From Fructobacillus sp. EFB-N1 (GTDB lineage Bacteria > Bacillota > Bacilli > Lactobacillales > Lactobacillaceae): a stretch of DNA of 35,333 bases. Where the stretch lies: NCBI RefSeq assembly GCF_001038455.1, contig NZ_LDUY01000017.1:1-35333 (forward strand), read 5' to 3'. Positions 8,401 through 16,212 of this stretch are shown here, piece after piece; the stretch's first letter is position 1; every line of letters starts with the position of its first letter. Position numbers and translations under genes: made by a program. A model generated the notes under the pieces. The model did no database searches, had not been told where the DNA came from, and saw nothing but the letters and a program-made list of their open reading frames with translations.

Positions 8401-9007
8401 TTACAAGACATCCGGGAAAACTTTTAGTTATCGCGATGCGGCCAATGGCCTGCAATTGCAATTGCTGACTTACTGGCAGGCTGTTCAGGAAAACGCCAAG
8501 CAATTGGGCATCCAAGGCGTCGGTGGGGCTTTCTTTGCCCCTATTCAGCAGGAGGTGATTCCACTGGCAAAATTCCGTGGTGACGTGGATGAGCTGTTGG
8601 CTGGTAAAGCCACTAGTCAGAGTTTCCAGTACCGAGGCTTGGCTTTAGATAATCCCGATTACCTAGATGAGCTGGAACGACTGGCACCAAAGGGAAAGGC
8701 TCGCTATTATCAGTTAACGATGTCAAAGGATGGGCAGCCAACGGCAACGTCTGAAACGATTACCGATGCTGATTTTGCCCTCTTGGCTAAGAAAAATCAG
8801 GAGCTACTGCAGGAAGCGGCCGAAAAGATTCAAGCTGGGCAATTCCCGATTCGACCAGTTGAAAGTGCCTTGCAATATTCTGCCTATAAGGACATCATGC
8901 GCTTTGACAAGGTCTTAGGCGACCGTTACCAGGTGCCAAAGTATACCGGCCGAAAGAAAGAAGTCATCAAACAGTTACAAGCAGAAGAGGAAGGTGAAAA
9001 TGGCTAG
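5420..9007 (+). CDS. addB: ATP-dependent nuclease subunit B (AddB/RexB)
   Basis: AddB pairs with AddA to resect double-strand DNA ends and load recombination. The 1195-residue protein has an inactivated helicase fold in its N-terminal half and a RecB-family nuclease domain at the C-terminus: GKID near 975-978 and VDYKT near 993-997 supply the catalytic Asp/Asp/Lys. The N-terminus reads LLTPGEVDSRQQLV where AddB proteins have a Walker A motif, so no P-loop is present, as in RexB of lactic acid bacteria. I find no cysteine in the whole protein. The places where AddB carries its four 4Fe-4S cysteines read FYRNPYEYF (about 831-839) and PVESALQYSAYKDIMRFD (1146-1163), so the iron staple is absent. 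AGGGG 7 bases before the ATG supports the start. It overlaps addA by 8 bases, indicating translational coupling. Confidence 0.96.
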   Translation: MAVTILLTPGEVDSRQQLVEQIHNHLVHEDRRDIYYVVPNHVKFDAEVDVLKRLARAQGYSADQVFAQSQVQVYSLTRLAWRFLQAEGKVQPPVLGEAGLFVLVSQILKENASLLPTFARMQAKKGFVQNLVSQLAELRGAEISPQDLLAILDQVQESGQKNPLQTKTLSQKLRDLAVVADAFNEALAKRYLLAQEALPYFVEQSENLDLSNTVIYLEGFTGFTAGEWSVVNFLIEKTDLTLAILGDKDQLTTFESGDVYAKPLTTALTIIKRARYKETDVTVLDGRQDHPFETISATADKNELATDLKQQNKTTKEILLPAWAKLGSYQEPKGQQVEPDLQAFVADNTVTELEEVARRIRQDLQDQPDLHLRDILVLARDLGPYSKHLPAVMNQFDLAYFLDNDIKMGNHPLVELVTKLLGPANQAFYPENILIILKTGFLRPSQDGQLISDDIYFETVAYLDNYLAGHRPSAQKWHDRQAQFILFEDNGEPDRPGFDQDQRVNRRLNLLKGFVVEALDAMNQGLKQAKTLSDGARFLMAYLDQFQVKKAIINHRDALVEAGDLVKAQQVMEVWQLFINILDQVVQVAGDQDFDRQVFLAALQSGFAGGKFTGIPNQLDQLTISEAGIVQSQKYRVLYFIGGTRSALPAQVKNKTVLTDQDRLLVQPALAEQETPRYLRQTAAAQMAEENLVFYGALQAASSKVVLSYPLLNQEGKQNEMSPYYSRLLNFFLVPVQPVAGQAKNLADLTAHYLGTPAATLSQLAKMADLAGQETDFQTVRDALTDAGLDGQVDRVLSSRHYQNQARILAPALAKELFQRPLRVSISQIEAFYRNPYEYFLKYGLRLQERPSAELDAASTGIIYHDLFEKAVGNLIEKKETLRDLTPAEIKTVVQDELARLVQEPQFAELNEDGQGKTVAQYLDQVAQELLKHLTQAAQTNQSAPDRVETLFGFPQGDLMPLSLGEGDREVIVRGKIDRLDRQDPAGVFATLVDYKTSGKTFSYRDAANGLQLQLLTYWQAVQENAKQLGIQGVGGAFFAPIQQEVIPLAKFRGDVDELLAGKATSQSFQYRGLALDNPDYLDELERLAPKGKARYYQLTMSKDGQPTATSETITDADFALLAKKNQELLQEAAEKIQAGQFPIRPVESALQYSAYKDIMRFDKVLGDRYQVPKYTGRKKEVIKQLQAEEEGENG

Positions 9008-12000
9008 ACAGTATACCGAAAATCAGGAGAAGGCAATTAGCCATAGCGGTCACAATATCCTAGTGGCGGCTTCGGCCGGTTCCGGGAAGACGACGGTCCT
9101 GATTGAGCGCTTGGTTCGCAAAATTTTAGCCGGTACTAGCGTCGATGAATTTTTAATCGTGACCTTTACCAACGCCGCTGCTGCGGAAATGAAGGAACGG
9201 CTGGAAGTGGCGATTACGGAGCAGATTGGCCAGGTGACAGATGACAAGCAAAAGCGCTTCTTGCTAGACCAGTTGGCACTCTTGCCCGTTGCGAACGTCT
9301 CGACCATCGACTCCTTTGCGTTGAAATTAATTGATACGTACTACTATAAAATTGGTCTCGATCCCAGTTACCGGTTGCTAGCCGACCAGGCGGAATTAAA
9401 CCTATTAAAGAATCGGGTGATTGGGGCGGTCTTTGCTGACTTTTATGATCAAAATCATCCCGACCATGAGGGTTTTCTTGCCTTAGTCAATAACTTTGCT
9501 AATCCCAATCAGGATCAGAATCTGAAGGAAAAAGTCTTAAAACTGGCTGATTTTGCCTTAGCCCGGCCTGATGGTCCGGAGTGGCTGGCTTCTTTGGCGG
9601 GTGATTTGGCTGAACAAGTGCCAGCCTCGATGACTGATACAGCTCAGGAAACGGTGGCTGCGCCAGCGACTGACACAGACTCGAAAGCGATGGCCACGTC
9701 AGCCCTAGTTGACCAGAATCTTTTTCAAAAGTTTTTAGCGCCAAAAATTTTGGCGACCTTTAACCAGGCGGACCAGGTTTTCACCGGAATTTTGCAGGAT
9801 ATCGAGGGCGTTAGCGAGTTAAACAAGACGGCCAATTTTGTCCAGGACACTTTGGAAAAAGTCCATCAAGTCCAGCAGGCGCTAACCGACCACCAATCTT
9901 TTGATACCTTGCGGGGTTTGATTGCCTCCGACTGGGGTAAAATCCCACAGGCGAAGACGGCCAAGGTTTTTAAGGAAGACCCGGATTTGGCGTCGCTCTT
10001 AGATGCCGCTCGGGCTGGCTTTAGCACCTTCTTTGCCAAGTCTGGTCGGATTGGAGCGGTCGTCCACTTGAATCAAACCATTTTTGCTTTGACGGAGAAC
10101 CAGTGGCAGCAGGTTAATGCGGCCGGGAACCAGTTGGTAGGCACGCTGGTAACAGTGACGCAGGCGTTCTTGGATGCTTTTGCTGCTAAGAAGCGGGAAG
10201 AAAACCTGTTGGACTTTTCGGATGCCGAGCAGTTGTCCTTGCTGATTTTGCAGCAGGAGGACGTGTTGAACTTGGTACAGAGCCAATTTCAAGAAATTCT
10301 GGTCGATGAATATCAGGATATTAACCGCCTCCAGGAAACTTTCTTGAAAAGCCTTTCAAACGGCGAAAATATGTATATGGTGGGGGATGTCAAGCAGAGT
10401 ATTTACGGTTTCCGTCAGGCGGATCCGTCGCTCTTTACCGGCAAATACTTTGACTTTGCCAGGGAGGACAGCCCTGATGAACGAATTGAATTGGCTGAAA
10501 ATTTTCGGTCAGAAAATAACGTGACGACGGTGATTAACCAGATTTTTACCCAATTGATGGATGAAGAGCTGGGGGATATTCCCTACCAGGATTCCGCCAA
10601 GTTGATTGCGGCGGCGTCTTATCCGGAGATGGTGCCATCGGTCTTTCATCTCGATATTATCGAACAGGTGGATAAGGAAAAGTCAGTCTTTGCGACTGAT
10701 GAAAGTGGTGAAAATCAGGCGGGGTCAGAAGCCGATAATAGCGAAAAGCGGGCCAGCCAGTACCGCTACTTAGCACAAAAAATTCAGGGGCTGATTCAAA
10801 AGGGGGAAGTCTATGACCAAAACGTGGGTTTGATGCGCCCGGTCAAGTTTTCCGATATTGCGATTCTTACCCGGTCCAAGACCGGCTATGTCGAATTGCT
10901 CCGCACGCTCAATCAGGCTGGCATCCCAGTCCAATCGGACGGGGTCGGCAACTATTACCAGGTTATGGAAGTGTACTTAGTCCTTGACCTCTTGCGAATT
11001 GTTGATAATCCCCATCAGGACATACCACTTGCGGCCGTCTTGCGGTCACCGATTTTTGCCTTTGATGAAAATGATTTGGCGGAAATCCGCTTGGCCGACC
11101 GCCGTCATGACTTCTATACCGCCGTGGTGGCGGATGCCAAGGACCATGCCCGTAGCCAAAGGTTCTTGGAAATGCTTGGCGCCTGGCAATCGTTGGCCCG
11201 TCAAAATGATTTGGTTGGCTTAGTTTTGGCGATTTACCAGGATACCGGTTGGCTGGATTATGTTGGTGGCCTGCCTGGCGGCAACCAGCGGCAGGCTAAT
11301 TTGCATGCCCTGTATGAGAAGGCCGGTGCCTTTCAGGAAAATGGTCAATCAGGGCTCTACGCCTTTATCCAATACATCGAAGAGATTCAGAAGAATGGTC
11401 AGGAAGTGGGCGAGGTGGCCCAGGAATCAGCCGAGGAAAGCGTGGCCTTGATGACCATCCACGCTTCCAAGGGGCTGGAATTTCCAATCGTCATCTTGCC
11501 GGAGTTGGAAAAAGATTTGAATGCCCGCGATATGCAGGGCGATTTCTTGGTGCAAAAGGATGCCGGCGTTGGTGTTGATTACTTGGAGCCGAATGCTAAA
11601 GTCAAGGTCGCGACAATGGCAAAGTATGCCGTCAAGGAAGCCTTGCAGCGACAAGCTTGGTCGGAGGAGATGCGCCTTTACTACGTGTCCTTGACTCGGG
11701 CCAAGCAGCAACTCTATCTGGTCGGTACTGTTGTTAAGCAAGAGGATGAAAGTGCCCGGCCACGGGCACTTTATCTTGAGGCGAGGTCAACGACGGGTCA
11801 GTTTTTGGGACGCGACTTGCGTCTTCGGTCTAAGTCATACTTGGATTGGACGTTGATTACTCTGGCTCGATTGAAGGTGCCGGCGCTGACTGAGTGGCTA
11901 GGCGAGGTCCAGACGCCACGGTTGCCATCGACTCAGACGCCACAGACTGGCGTGATTCAAGTCACTATTATTCCAGAAGAGGAAGTTGGGCCCTTGACGG

Positions 12001-13058
12001 TGAAATCAGCTGCAGCACCAGTTGGAGAACCAGTGGCCGGCGCTGTCACGCCAAAACAAACGGTTGACACCAACCGCCTGCGTGACCGGTTGAATTATCA
12101 ATATCCAAACTGGCCGGCGACCCAAACGGCTGCCTATCAATCGGTATCTGAAATTAAGAGCCTCTTTGAGGATCCGGATCAAAGTCAATTGGCGAAACTG
12201 ACCTTGGACCAGGCTGGCCATCAAATGTCGTGGTCGGGTCATTCTGTTGAAACTGAAGGTAGAGAAGATTCGTACCAGCCGGCTGCTGATAGTAGGCAAC
12301 AAGCTCAAGACGATGTTGGCTCGAACAACAACAGCAATCAAAACAGTTCAGACTCCTCGGCTCAGCCAGCAAACAAAGCCAGCACTAGCTACCGTCCTGA
12401 CCAGCGTGTCCTGGACCCGATGGCTCATGTGCTCACGACCGATACCTTGCCGGTACCAGCCTTTGAGGAAGATGGTCAAGCCAAGCCGGCACCAACTGCT
12501 GTTGGGACGGCGACTCACCTGATTTTACAGTTGATTGACTTTAATCAGCCGTATACGTTGGTTGACCTGGAAGACCTCTTGGCTAGCTTGGTGGCCGATG
12601 GAAAGGTCTTGGACCAAGTGGCGCCCCTGGTTGACCTGGACCAGATTTTGGATTTCTTACAAACAGACATGGCGCAAACGATTGCCCGACATTCTAAGAC
12701 ATTGCACCGGGAAAATCCGTTTTCAATGCTGGTGCCCGCCAACCAGGTCTATCCTGATTTAACCGAGACGGAGCCAATTTTGATTCACGGAATTATTGAC
12801 GGTTACTTTATCGATGACCAGCAAAAAACGATTACGCTCTTTGATTACAAGACGGATTATGTGGCGAAGACGCCAGGACCAAAGCAAAATGAGGGGTTGG
12901 CCAAAATTCGTCACCAGTATACCGGGCAAATCCGCCTCTACCAGACGGCTTTGCAGCAGGAATATCCGGGCTACCAGATACAAAATGGACTTTTGATTCT
13001 TTTGGCTGGTCATAGAACGCTTGAAATTTCGGCTAGTCGGCCGGCGGGACTTTCGTAA
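9000..13058 (+). CDS. addA: ATP-dependent helicase/nuclease subunit A (AddA/RexA)
   Basis: AddA is the UvrD-like motor and 3'-strand nuclease of the AddAB complex. Helicase motifs are complete: Walker A AASAGSGKTT (23-32), Ia VTFTNAAAAEM, II VDEYQD (Asp436-Glu437), III GDVKQSIYGFRQ (about 463-474), V MTIHASKGLEFP and VI SLTRAKQQLYLVG. The nuclease domain ends with GIIDGYF and FDYKTDYV (Asp1282, Lys1284). At 1352 residues it is longer than the common ~1230. Extra length comes from low-complexity stretches, an Ala/Thr-rich one near 210-235 and a Ser/Asn/Gln-rich linker near 1080-1125 between helicase and nuclease. I choose the ATG at 9000 over the GTG at 8994 because GAGGAAGG lies 6 bases before 9000. 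It overlaps the end of addB. Confidence 0.96.
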   Translation: MARQYTENQEKAISHSGHNILVAASAGSGKTTVLIERLVRKILAGTSVDEFLIVTFTNAAAAEMKERLEVAITEQIGQVTDDKQKRFLLDQLALLPVANVSTIDSFALKLIDTYYYKIGLDPSYRLLADQAELNLLKNRVIGAVFADFYDQNHPDHEGFLALVNNFANPNQDQNLKEKVLKLADFALARPDGPEWLASLAGDLAEQVPASMTDTAQETVAAPATDTDSKAMATSALVDQNLFQKFLAPKILATFNQADQVFTGILQDIEGVSELNKTANFVQDTLEKVHQVQQALTDHQSFDTLRGLIASDWGKIPQAKTAKVFKEDPDLASLLDAARAGFSTFFAKSGRIGAVVHLNQTIFALTENQWQQVNAAGNQLVGTLVTVTQAFLDAFAAKKREENLLDFSDAEQLSLLILQQEDVLNLVQSQFQEILVDEYQDINRLQETFLKSLSNGENMYMVGDVKQSIYGFRQADPSLFTGKYFDFAREDSPDERIELAENFRSENNVTTVINQIFTQLMDEELGDIPYQDSAKLIAAASYPEMVPSVFHLDIIEQVDKEKSVFATDESGENQAGSEADNSEKRASQYRYLAQKIQGLIQKGEVYDQNVGLMRPVKFSDIAILTRSKTGYVELLRTLNQAGIPVQSDGVGNYYQVMEVYLVLDLLRIVDNPHQDIPLAAVLRSPIFAFDENDLAEIRLADRRHDFYTAVVADAKDHARSQRFLEMLGAWQSLARQNDLVGLVLAIYQDTGWLDYVGGLPGGNQRQANLHALYEKAGAFQENGQSGLYAFIQYIEEIQKNGQEVGEVAQESAEESVALMTIHASKGLEFPIVILPELEKDLNARDMQGDFLVQKDAGVGVDYLEPNAKVKVATMAKYAVKEALQRQAWSEEMRLYYVSLTRAKQQLYLVGTVVKQEDESARPRALYLEARSTTGQFLGRDLRLRSKSYLDWTLITLARLKVPALTEWLGEVQTPRLPSTQTPQTGVIQVTIIPEEEVGPLTVKSAAAPVGEPVAGAVTPKQTVDTNRLRDRLNYQYPNWPATQTAAYQSVSEIKSLFEDPDQSQLAKLTLDQAGHQMSWSGHSVETEGREDSYQPAADSRQQAQDDVGSNNNSNQNSSDSSAQPANKASTSYRPDQRVLDPMAHVLTTDTLPVPAFEEDGQAKPAPTAVGTATHLILQLIDFNQPYTLVDLEDLLASLVADGKVLDQVAPLVDLDQILDFLQTDMAQTIARHSKTLHRENPFSMLVPANQVYPDLTETEPILIHGIIDGYFIDDQQKTITLFDYKTDYVAKTPGPKQNEGLAKIRHQYTGQIRLYQTALQQEYPGYQIQNGLLILLAGHRTLEISASRPAGLS

Positions 13059-13155
13059 TCGGCTTTGCCAGCGTATAATGGCAGGCAAGTCCGGTGGGTT
13101 TGGCCGACTGTTTGTTAGGGCCAAAAATCAGGTCTGCATGAAACGGGGAATTTTG

Positions 13156-13401
13156 ATGAAAAATTTTTACGATATTTTACAGTACTTAAAAACTTATGAC
13201 GTCTTTATTCATTTAGGGAAGCGCCTTTGGGACATTGAAATGGCCGCCTTGGAAGTTGATAACCTCTACAAGGCCGATGTGATTTCAAAAGAGGACTATA
13301 AAAAAATGAAAGTCATCTTGGCCAAGGAGCATGACCAAGAGGCAAAGTTGACCGGTGATTATTCCGGTCCGGACTTTTTAGCCGCAAGTAGTGTGCAATA
13401 A
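13156..13401 (+). CDS. yqgQ: YqgQ family protein (DUF910)
   Basis: A small 81-residue cytoplasmic protein of unknown function. MKNFYDILQYLKTYDVFIHL followed by GKRLWDIEMAALEVDNLYKA and a basic/acidic helical end matches the YqgQ family. An earlier ATG at 13138 is possible, but family members begin at M-K-x-F-Y, so 13156 is preferred; GGGGAA lies just upstream. The family commonly sits right upstream of glucokinase in Firmicutes, as here, although in this window a promoter intervenes. The Tyr/Asp/Leu-rich sequence suggests a helical protein; no catalytic residues are evident. Confidence 0.85.
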   Translation: MKNFYDILQYLKTYDVFIHLGKRLWDIEMAALEVDNLYKADVISKEDYKKMKVILAKEHDQEAKLTGDYSGPDFLAASSVQ

Positions 13402-13487
13402 GCTTTGGACCCGTCTAATTTTTTCTTAGTTGGATTGATTGGACAATCAGAATAATATTGTTTAAGAAATAACTTATGTTGTTTTTT

Positions 13488-13501
13488 TGTAAACGCTTGC
13501 A
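13488..13501 (+). promoter_or_regulatory. Catabolite response element (cre)-like box
   Basis: TGTAAACGCTTGCA matches the CcpA consensus TGWAANCGNTNWCA at 13 of 14 positions. It overlaps the -35 of the glucokinase promoter, the expected place for repression by CcpA. Binding is inferred, not shown. Confidence 0.65.
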
Positions 13502-13526
13502 TAAAGTAGACAACCTTTGTTAAAAT
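13497..13526 (+). promoter_or_regulatory. Glucokinase promoter
   Basis: TTGCAT, an 18-base spacer and TAAAAT, ending 67 bases before the glcK ATG. The -35 shares bases with the cre-like box. Confidence 0.6.
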
Positions 13527-13546
13527 AACTGAGTAATCTAAGACAC

Positions 13547-13592
13547 AGGAGGAATGTTCTGTCAGGCCACTGCGGCAGAGCTACAGTAAATC
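13547..13592 (+). promoter_or_regulatory. Unusual glcK translation leader: distant Shine-Dalgarno and in-frame mini-ORF
   Basis: A perfect AGGAGG (13547-13552) lies 40 bases before the glcK ATG, too far for normal initiation. One base after it an ATG (13554) opens an 11-codon reading frame, MFCQATAAELQ, that stops with TAA at 13587-13589. The frame is the same as glcK, whose ATG follows after one codon. The stretch between can fold weakly (CTGT/ACAG and GCC/GGC), which would bring AGGAGG near the glcK start. No other ribosome binding site is seen for glcK. Termination-reinitiation or structure-assisted initiation are both possible. Confidence 0.5.
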
Positions 13593-14573
13593 ATGGCAAA
13601 AGATAAATTAATCGGGGTTGACCTCGGTGGAACTACTATTAAGTTTGCGATTTTGACTGACGAAGGTGAAGTTCAACAAAAGTGGTCCATTCAGACCAAC
13701 ATTTTGGAAGACGGTAAGCATATCGTCCCTGATATTATTGAATCAATTAACCATCACTTGGACTTGTACCAATTGGACAAGAGTCGCGTGATCGGGATTG
13801 GTATGGGAACTCCTGGAACAGTTAACCGTGAAGAAGGAACTGTTAAGGGTGCCTACAACTTGAACTGGGCACAAGAGCAAGCTGTTAAGGACCCAATCCA
13901 AGCTGGAACTGGTTTTGACTTAACAATCGATAATGATGCCAACGTTGCTGCCTTAGGTGAAGCCTGGAAGGGTGCTGGTAACAACGATGCCGATGTTTCC
14001 TTCATTACTTTGGGAACTGGTGTTGGTGGTGGCTTGGTTGCTAACCATGAATTGATTCATGGGATTGCCGGTGCTGGTGGTGAAGTTGGCCACATCATCG
14101 TTGAACCAAATGGTTACTTGTGTACTTGTGGTAACCATGGTTGCTTGGAGCAATATGCTTCTGCAACCGGTGTTGTTCATTTGGCACAGGACTTTGCTGA
14201 ACAATATGCTGGTGAATCAAAGTTGAACCGCATGATTGACAATGGTGAAGAAGTTACTTCAAAAATTATCTTTGACTTGGCCAAAGAAGGCGACTATTTG
14301 GCTAACGAAACGGTTGATAAGTTGGCTTACTACTTGGGCTACGCAGCCGCTACAATTTCAAACATCTTGAACCCATCAGCCATCGTTATCGGTGGTGGTG
14401 TCGCTGCTGCAGGTGAATTCTTGCGCGAACGTGTTGAAAAGAACTGGACAAAGTTTGCTTTCCCAACCGTACGGACTTCAACAGTTGTTAAGTTGGCTGA
14501 ATTAGGTAATGATGCTGGTGTTATTGGCGCTGCTTCATTGGCTAACAAGAACAGACAAGATGTTTTGCTTTAA
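13593..14573 (+). CDS. glcK: Glucokinase, ROK family
   Basis: Phosphorylates glucose to glucose-6-phosphate with ATP in the cytoplasm, feeding the phosphoketolase/glycolytic routes. The 326-residue protein shows the phosphate-binding DLGGTT (10-15), the catalytic base region DNDAN (Asp115), GTGVGGG (141-147), GGEVGHI (162-168) and the ROK zinc site CTCGNHGCLE (177-186). Codons are strongly biased (TTG for Leu, AAC, AAG, CCA, GGT) compared with the neighbouring genes, suggesting high expression. It follows yqgQ, but its own promoter with a cre-like box lies between them. A strong terminator follows. The start at 13593 fits homologues, yet lacks a close ribosome binding site. Confidence 0.96.
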   Translation: MAKDKLIGVDLGGTTIKFAILTDEGEVQQKWSIQTNILEDGKHIVPDIIESINHHLDLYQLDKSRVIGIGMGTPGTVNREEGTVKGAYNLNWAQEQAVKDPIQAGTGFDLTIDNDANVAALGEAWKGAGNNDADVSFITLGTGVGGGLVANHELIHGIAGAGGEVGHIIVEPNGYLCTCGNHGCLEQYASATGVVHLAQDFAEQYAGESKLNRMIDNGEEVTSKIIFDLAKEGDYLANETVDKLAYYLGYAAATISNILNPSAIVIGGGVAAAGEFLRERVEKNWTKFAFPTVRTSTVVKLAELGNDAGVIGAASLANKNRQDVLL

Positions 14574-14595
14574 TTAATGATTAAATATCCAACAG

Positions 14596-14626
14596 AAAAC
14601 AAACAACTGACCGGTTGTTTGTTTTT
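14596..14626 (+). terminator. Intrinsic terminator after glcK
   Basis: AAAACAAACAAC pairs with GTTGTTTGTTTT around a 6-base loop, and the T-rich right arm runs into further T residues. Confidence 0.85.
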
Positions 14627-14652
14627 ATTATCTCAAGGGTCCGTGAAACTTA

Positions 14653-14661
14653 TGGTAGAAT
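14653..14661 (+). promoter_or_regulatory. Extended -10 promoter of the relQ operon
   Basis: TGGTAGAAT (TGn plus TAGAAT) sits 52 bases before the relQ start, directly after the glcK terminator. No good -35 is visible. Confidence 0.45.
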
Positions 14662-14712
14662 AGGAAGTGATCTTGGCAAGTAAATTGCCAACGTTTCAAG
14701 GAGGACCGAGTA

Positions 14713-15288
14713 GTGGAGTGGGAAAGTTTTTTTGAACCATACACCCAGGCCGTCGCAGAGCTAAAAGTGAAGTTGAATTATCTCAGCGCACAGTACCAAA
14801 AGGCCGGGCAGCCAACGCCGGTTGAATATGTTACGGGCCGGGTAAAGTCCCAGGCGTCAATTGAAGAAAAAATTGTGCGTCGGCACTTGCATGAAGACCG
14901 TCTGGCCCTCGATTTGCAAGATATTGCTGGTTTGCGGATTATGACCAAATATATTGAAGATATTTATGCGGTTGTGGAACTCTTACGCAAGCGGACTGAT
15001 TTTACCATTTTGGAAGAACGTGATTATGTAATGAACGCTAAGCCTTCGGGCTACCGATCGTACCATATGGTGATTGAGTACCCCGTTTCCTTATTGGATG
15101 GGGAACACAAGGTCTTAGCAGAAATTCAAATCAGGACCTTGGCCATGAACTTCTGGGCAACAATCGAACACGATTTGCGCTATAAGCATGGTGAAATTTC
15201 ACCGGAGATGGCTGAAAAATTAACGGAAATTTCCAATCAGACCTTTTCACTGGAACAAGAATTTTCAGAGATTAAGGCAAAGGATTAA
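14713..15288 (+). CDS. relQ: Small alarmone synthetase RelQ
   Basis: Transfers pyrophosphate from ATP to GTP/GDP to make (p)ppGpp, with a synthetase domain only. The 191-residue length is typical. Motifs: TGRVKSQASIEEK (41-53, ATP/GTP-binding Arg/Lys/Ser), DIAGLRI (70-76), KPSGYRSYHMV (110-120), EIQIRT (138-142) and HDLRYKHG. The start is GTG, chosen because AAGGAGG lies 8 bases upstream. It heads a relQ-nadK-rluD series, the same order as B. subtilis yjbM-nadF-yjbO. A short GC-rich hairpin follows the stop and may reduce read-through into nadK. Confidence 0.95.
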   Translation: MEWESFFEPYTQAVAELKVKLNYLSAQYQKAGQPTPVEYVTGRVKSQASIEEKIVRRHLHEDRLALDLQDIAGLRIMTKYIEDIYAVVELLRKRTDFTILEERDYVMNAKPSGYRSYHMVIEYPVSLLDGEHKVLAEIQIRTLAMNFWATIEHDLRYKHGEISPEMAEKLTEISNQTFSLEQEFSEIKAKD

Positions 15289-15293
15289 GAAGT

Positions 15294-15314
15294 GCCGGCT
15301 TAGGCCGGCCTTTT
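15294..15314 (+). terminator. Short hairpin between relQ and nadK
   Basis: GCCGGC, a 4-base loop TTAG and GCCGGC, followed closely by TTTT. The stem is only 6 bp, so partial termination or an mRNA-stabilising end is more likely than full termination. Confidence 0.4.
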
Positions 15315-15351
15315 GATTAGCAAGCAGAAAAAAGATCTTAGAGGAGTAGGC

Positions 15352-16161
15352 ATGAAAGTCGCCTTATACAATAATGATCAGGCCCAGTCGCTTGCCATTG
15401 TGGCCGACCTGAAGAAAGAATTGAAAGCCCAGGGAATTGCCTTAGACCGGGAAAATCCCGACCTGGTGATTTCTGTCGGTGGGGATGGCACCCTCTTGGG
15501 AGCCTTTCATGAATATATCGATGGTAATGATGATTTGCGTTTCGTTGGTTTACATACCGGCCATTTGGGCTTTTATACCGACTGGCTGGGCAGCGAGGTC
15601 AAGGAACTGGTGAACAGTCTAGTTCATGACAAAGGCCAGCGCGTTTCGTACCCTTTGCTGAAGATGACGACTGTCACTTCTGATGGCGCTGGGCAGGAGT
15701 ACTTGGCCTTGAATGAGGGAACGATTAAGCAGCCGGTTGGCACAATGGTCGCCGATATTTGTTTAAGTGGTCGGGGCTTTGAAGGCTTTCGGGGTGATGG
15801 TTTGGCGATTGCAACGCCGACTGGATCGACTGCCTATAACAAGGCCAACGGCGGGGCGATCTTACACCCGTCATTAAAGGTAATCCAAATGTCTGAAATT
15901 GCGTCGATTAATAACCGGGTCTTTCGAACGTTGGGCTCGCCATTAGTTGTTCCAGCCGGGCAGAAGATTACCATTCGGCCAAAAACCAAGGCCTTTTTGT
16001 TGACCTGCGACCAGTTAGAGATATTGGCTGAGGGTATTGAGGCCGTTGAATTTGAAGTGGCCGAAAAGGAAGTTCATTTTGCCTCCTTCCGTCATTTAGA
16101 CTTTTGGAGTCGGGTGAAGCAGGCCTTTATCGCTGACAGCAGCGAAGAAGACGTTGAATAA
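15352..16161 (+). CDS. nadK: NAD kinase
   Basis: Makes NADP from NAD and ATP (or polyphosphate). The 269-residue protein has GGDGT (43-47), HTGHLGFYTDW (68-78), the NE pair (121-122), TPTGSTAYN (155-163) and HPSLKVIQMSEIASINNR, all diagnostic. I prefer the ATG at 15352 over a TTG at 15313 because GAGGAG lies 5 bases before it and homologues start with MKVA. It lies between relQ and an RluD-family gene, the conserved Firmicutes arrangement. Confidence 0.96.
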   Translation: MKVALYNNDQAQSLAIVADLKKELKAQGIALDRENPDLVISVGGDGTLLGAFHEYIDGNDDLRFVGLHTGHLGFYTDWLGSEVKELVNSLVHDKGQRVSYPLLKMTTVTSDGAGQEYLALNEGTIKQPVGTMVADICLSGRGFEGFRGDGLAIATPTGSTAYNKANGGAILHPSLKVIQMSEIASINNRVFRTLGSPLVVPAGQKITIRPKTKAFLLTCDQLEILAEGIEAVEFEVAEKEVHFASFRHLDFWSRVKQAFIADSSEEDVE

Positions 16162-16169
16162 GTGGCAGG

Positions 16170-16201
16170 GCGGTGTCTGGTCGAACAAAGGCACCGCTTT
16201 T
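16170..16201 (+). terminator. Hairpin with T-run between nadK and rluD
   Basis: GCGGTG and CACCGC pair across a 16-base loop and are followed by TTTT. A modest terminator or attenuator; rluD follows after 49 bases. Confidence 0.4.
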
Positions 16202-16212
16202 GCATGGAATTG

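Noticed and set aside
13041-13110. Long imperfect stem between addA and yqgQ as a terminator
   Set aside because: Pairing (GGACTT/AAGTCC with inner TGCCA/TGGCA) is interrupted and no T-run follows; it also contains a TATAAT, so its role is unclear.
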